NCBI GenBank assembly: GCA_007693685.1
Contig: REDB01000116.1
Coordinates: 1 to 33,781 of the forward strand
Reading direction: 5' to 3'
From: Oceanospirillales bacterium
Lineage (GTDB): Bacteria > Pseudomonadota > Gammaproteobacteria > Pseudomonadales > Balneatricaceae
Length of the DNA: 33,781 nucleotides
Shown: positions 33,733 to 33,781 of the stretch, piece by piece
Numbering within the stretch: position 1 is the first letter of the stretch
Layout: the number at the start of each line of letters is the position of its first letter
Notes under the pieces: generated by a model
Databases searched by the model: none
What the model saw: only the letters and a program-made list of their open reading frames with translations
What the model was told of the DNA's origin: nothing
Position numbers and translations under genes: made by a program

Positions 33733-33781
33733 ATCGGCCTCGCGTTAAGTCATCAGGTCGTGAACGCTAATGTCAAAGGCT

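Noticed and set aside
1-33781. tRNA, rRNA, CRISPR, IS element or prophage signals
   Set aside because: Nothing recognisable was seen. Gaps are short and no transposase, integrase or phage gene was found among the frames.

Overview
The window is a chromosomal segment of a gammaproteobacterium, most likely a marine or salt-adapted member of the Oceanospirillales/Pseudomonadales. This is inferred from the cell-wall/lipoate block in a Pseudomonas-like order, a long-form YtjB-type membrane protein next to parC, a large Mrp-type cation/proton antiporter locus, and moderate base composition. No rRNA, tRNA, CRISPR array, insertion sequence or prophage gene was recognised. No gap without a gene exceeds 300 bases.

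Layout. Positions 1-2349 hold the N-terminal 783 codons of a large DUF2339 membrane protein (minus strand, cut by the window edge). A GNAT acetyltransferase (2588-3175, +) converges on a 1053-residue c-di-GMP enzyme (3189-6350, -) with the domain order PhnD-like periplasmic sensor, PAS, GGDEF, EAL, zinc-binding CZB. A MoxR ATPase and CoxE-like VWA protein pair (6500-8541, -) is divergent from a zinc alcohol dehydrogenase (8723-9802, +).

From 18151 down to 9799 (minus strand) runs a tightly packed series: an unknown 107-residue protein, a ChaN-family exported protein, then the Mrp/Mbh-like subunits E, F, G, a DUF4040-MbhE-B fusion, C, and three antiporter-type (MrpD/NuoL-like) subunits. Most neighbours in the Mrp part overlap by 4 to 17 bases, so they probably form one translationally coupled operon for Na+(K+)/H+ exchange. 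parC (18257-20530, +) is divergent from this series. It ends at a bidirectional terminator shared with a convergent membrane protein carrying a cyclase-like cytoplasmic domain (20631-22316, -).

From 22499 to 31411 (+) runs the proA-nadD-rsfS-rlmH-mrdA-rodA-rlpA-dacA-ybeD-lipB block. It joins proline and NAD synthesis, ribosome silencing and methylation, the cell-elongation transpeptidase and glycosyltransferase, septal and carboxypeptidase functions, and lipoate transfer. mltB (usual between rodA and rlpA) and lipA (usual after lipB) are absent from their usual places.

The right end (31493-33732, -) is a compact three-gene operon: an internally duplicated DUF1538 membrane protein, a PII-like signalling protein whose start overlaps the transporter's stop (ATGA), and a two-CBS-domain protein. 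This is the best candidate for an uncharacterised system: a putative transporter with two co-encoded small ligand-sensing proteins of nucleotide-binding families. Other points worth following are the third antiporter subunit, which has alanine where its two paralogues keep the TM5 glutamate, and a 15-bp tandem repeat at the end of mnhG whose last copy supplies the ribosome binding site of the next gene.
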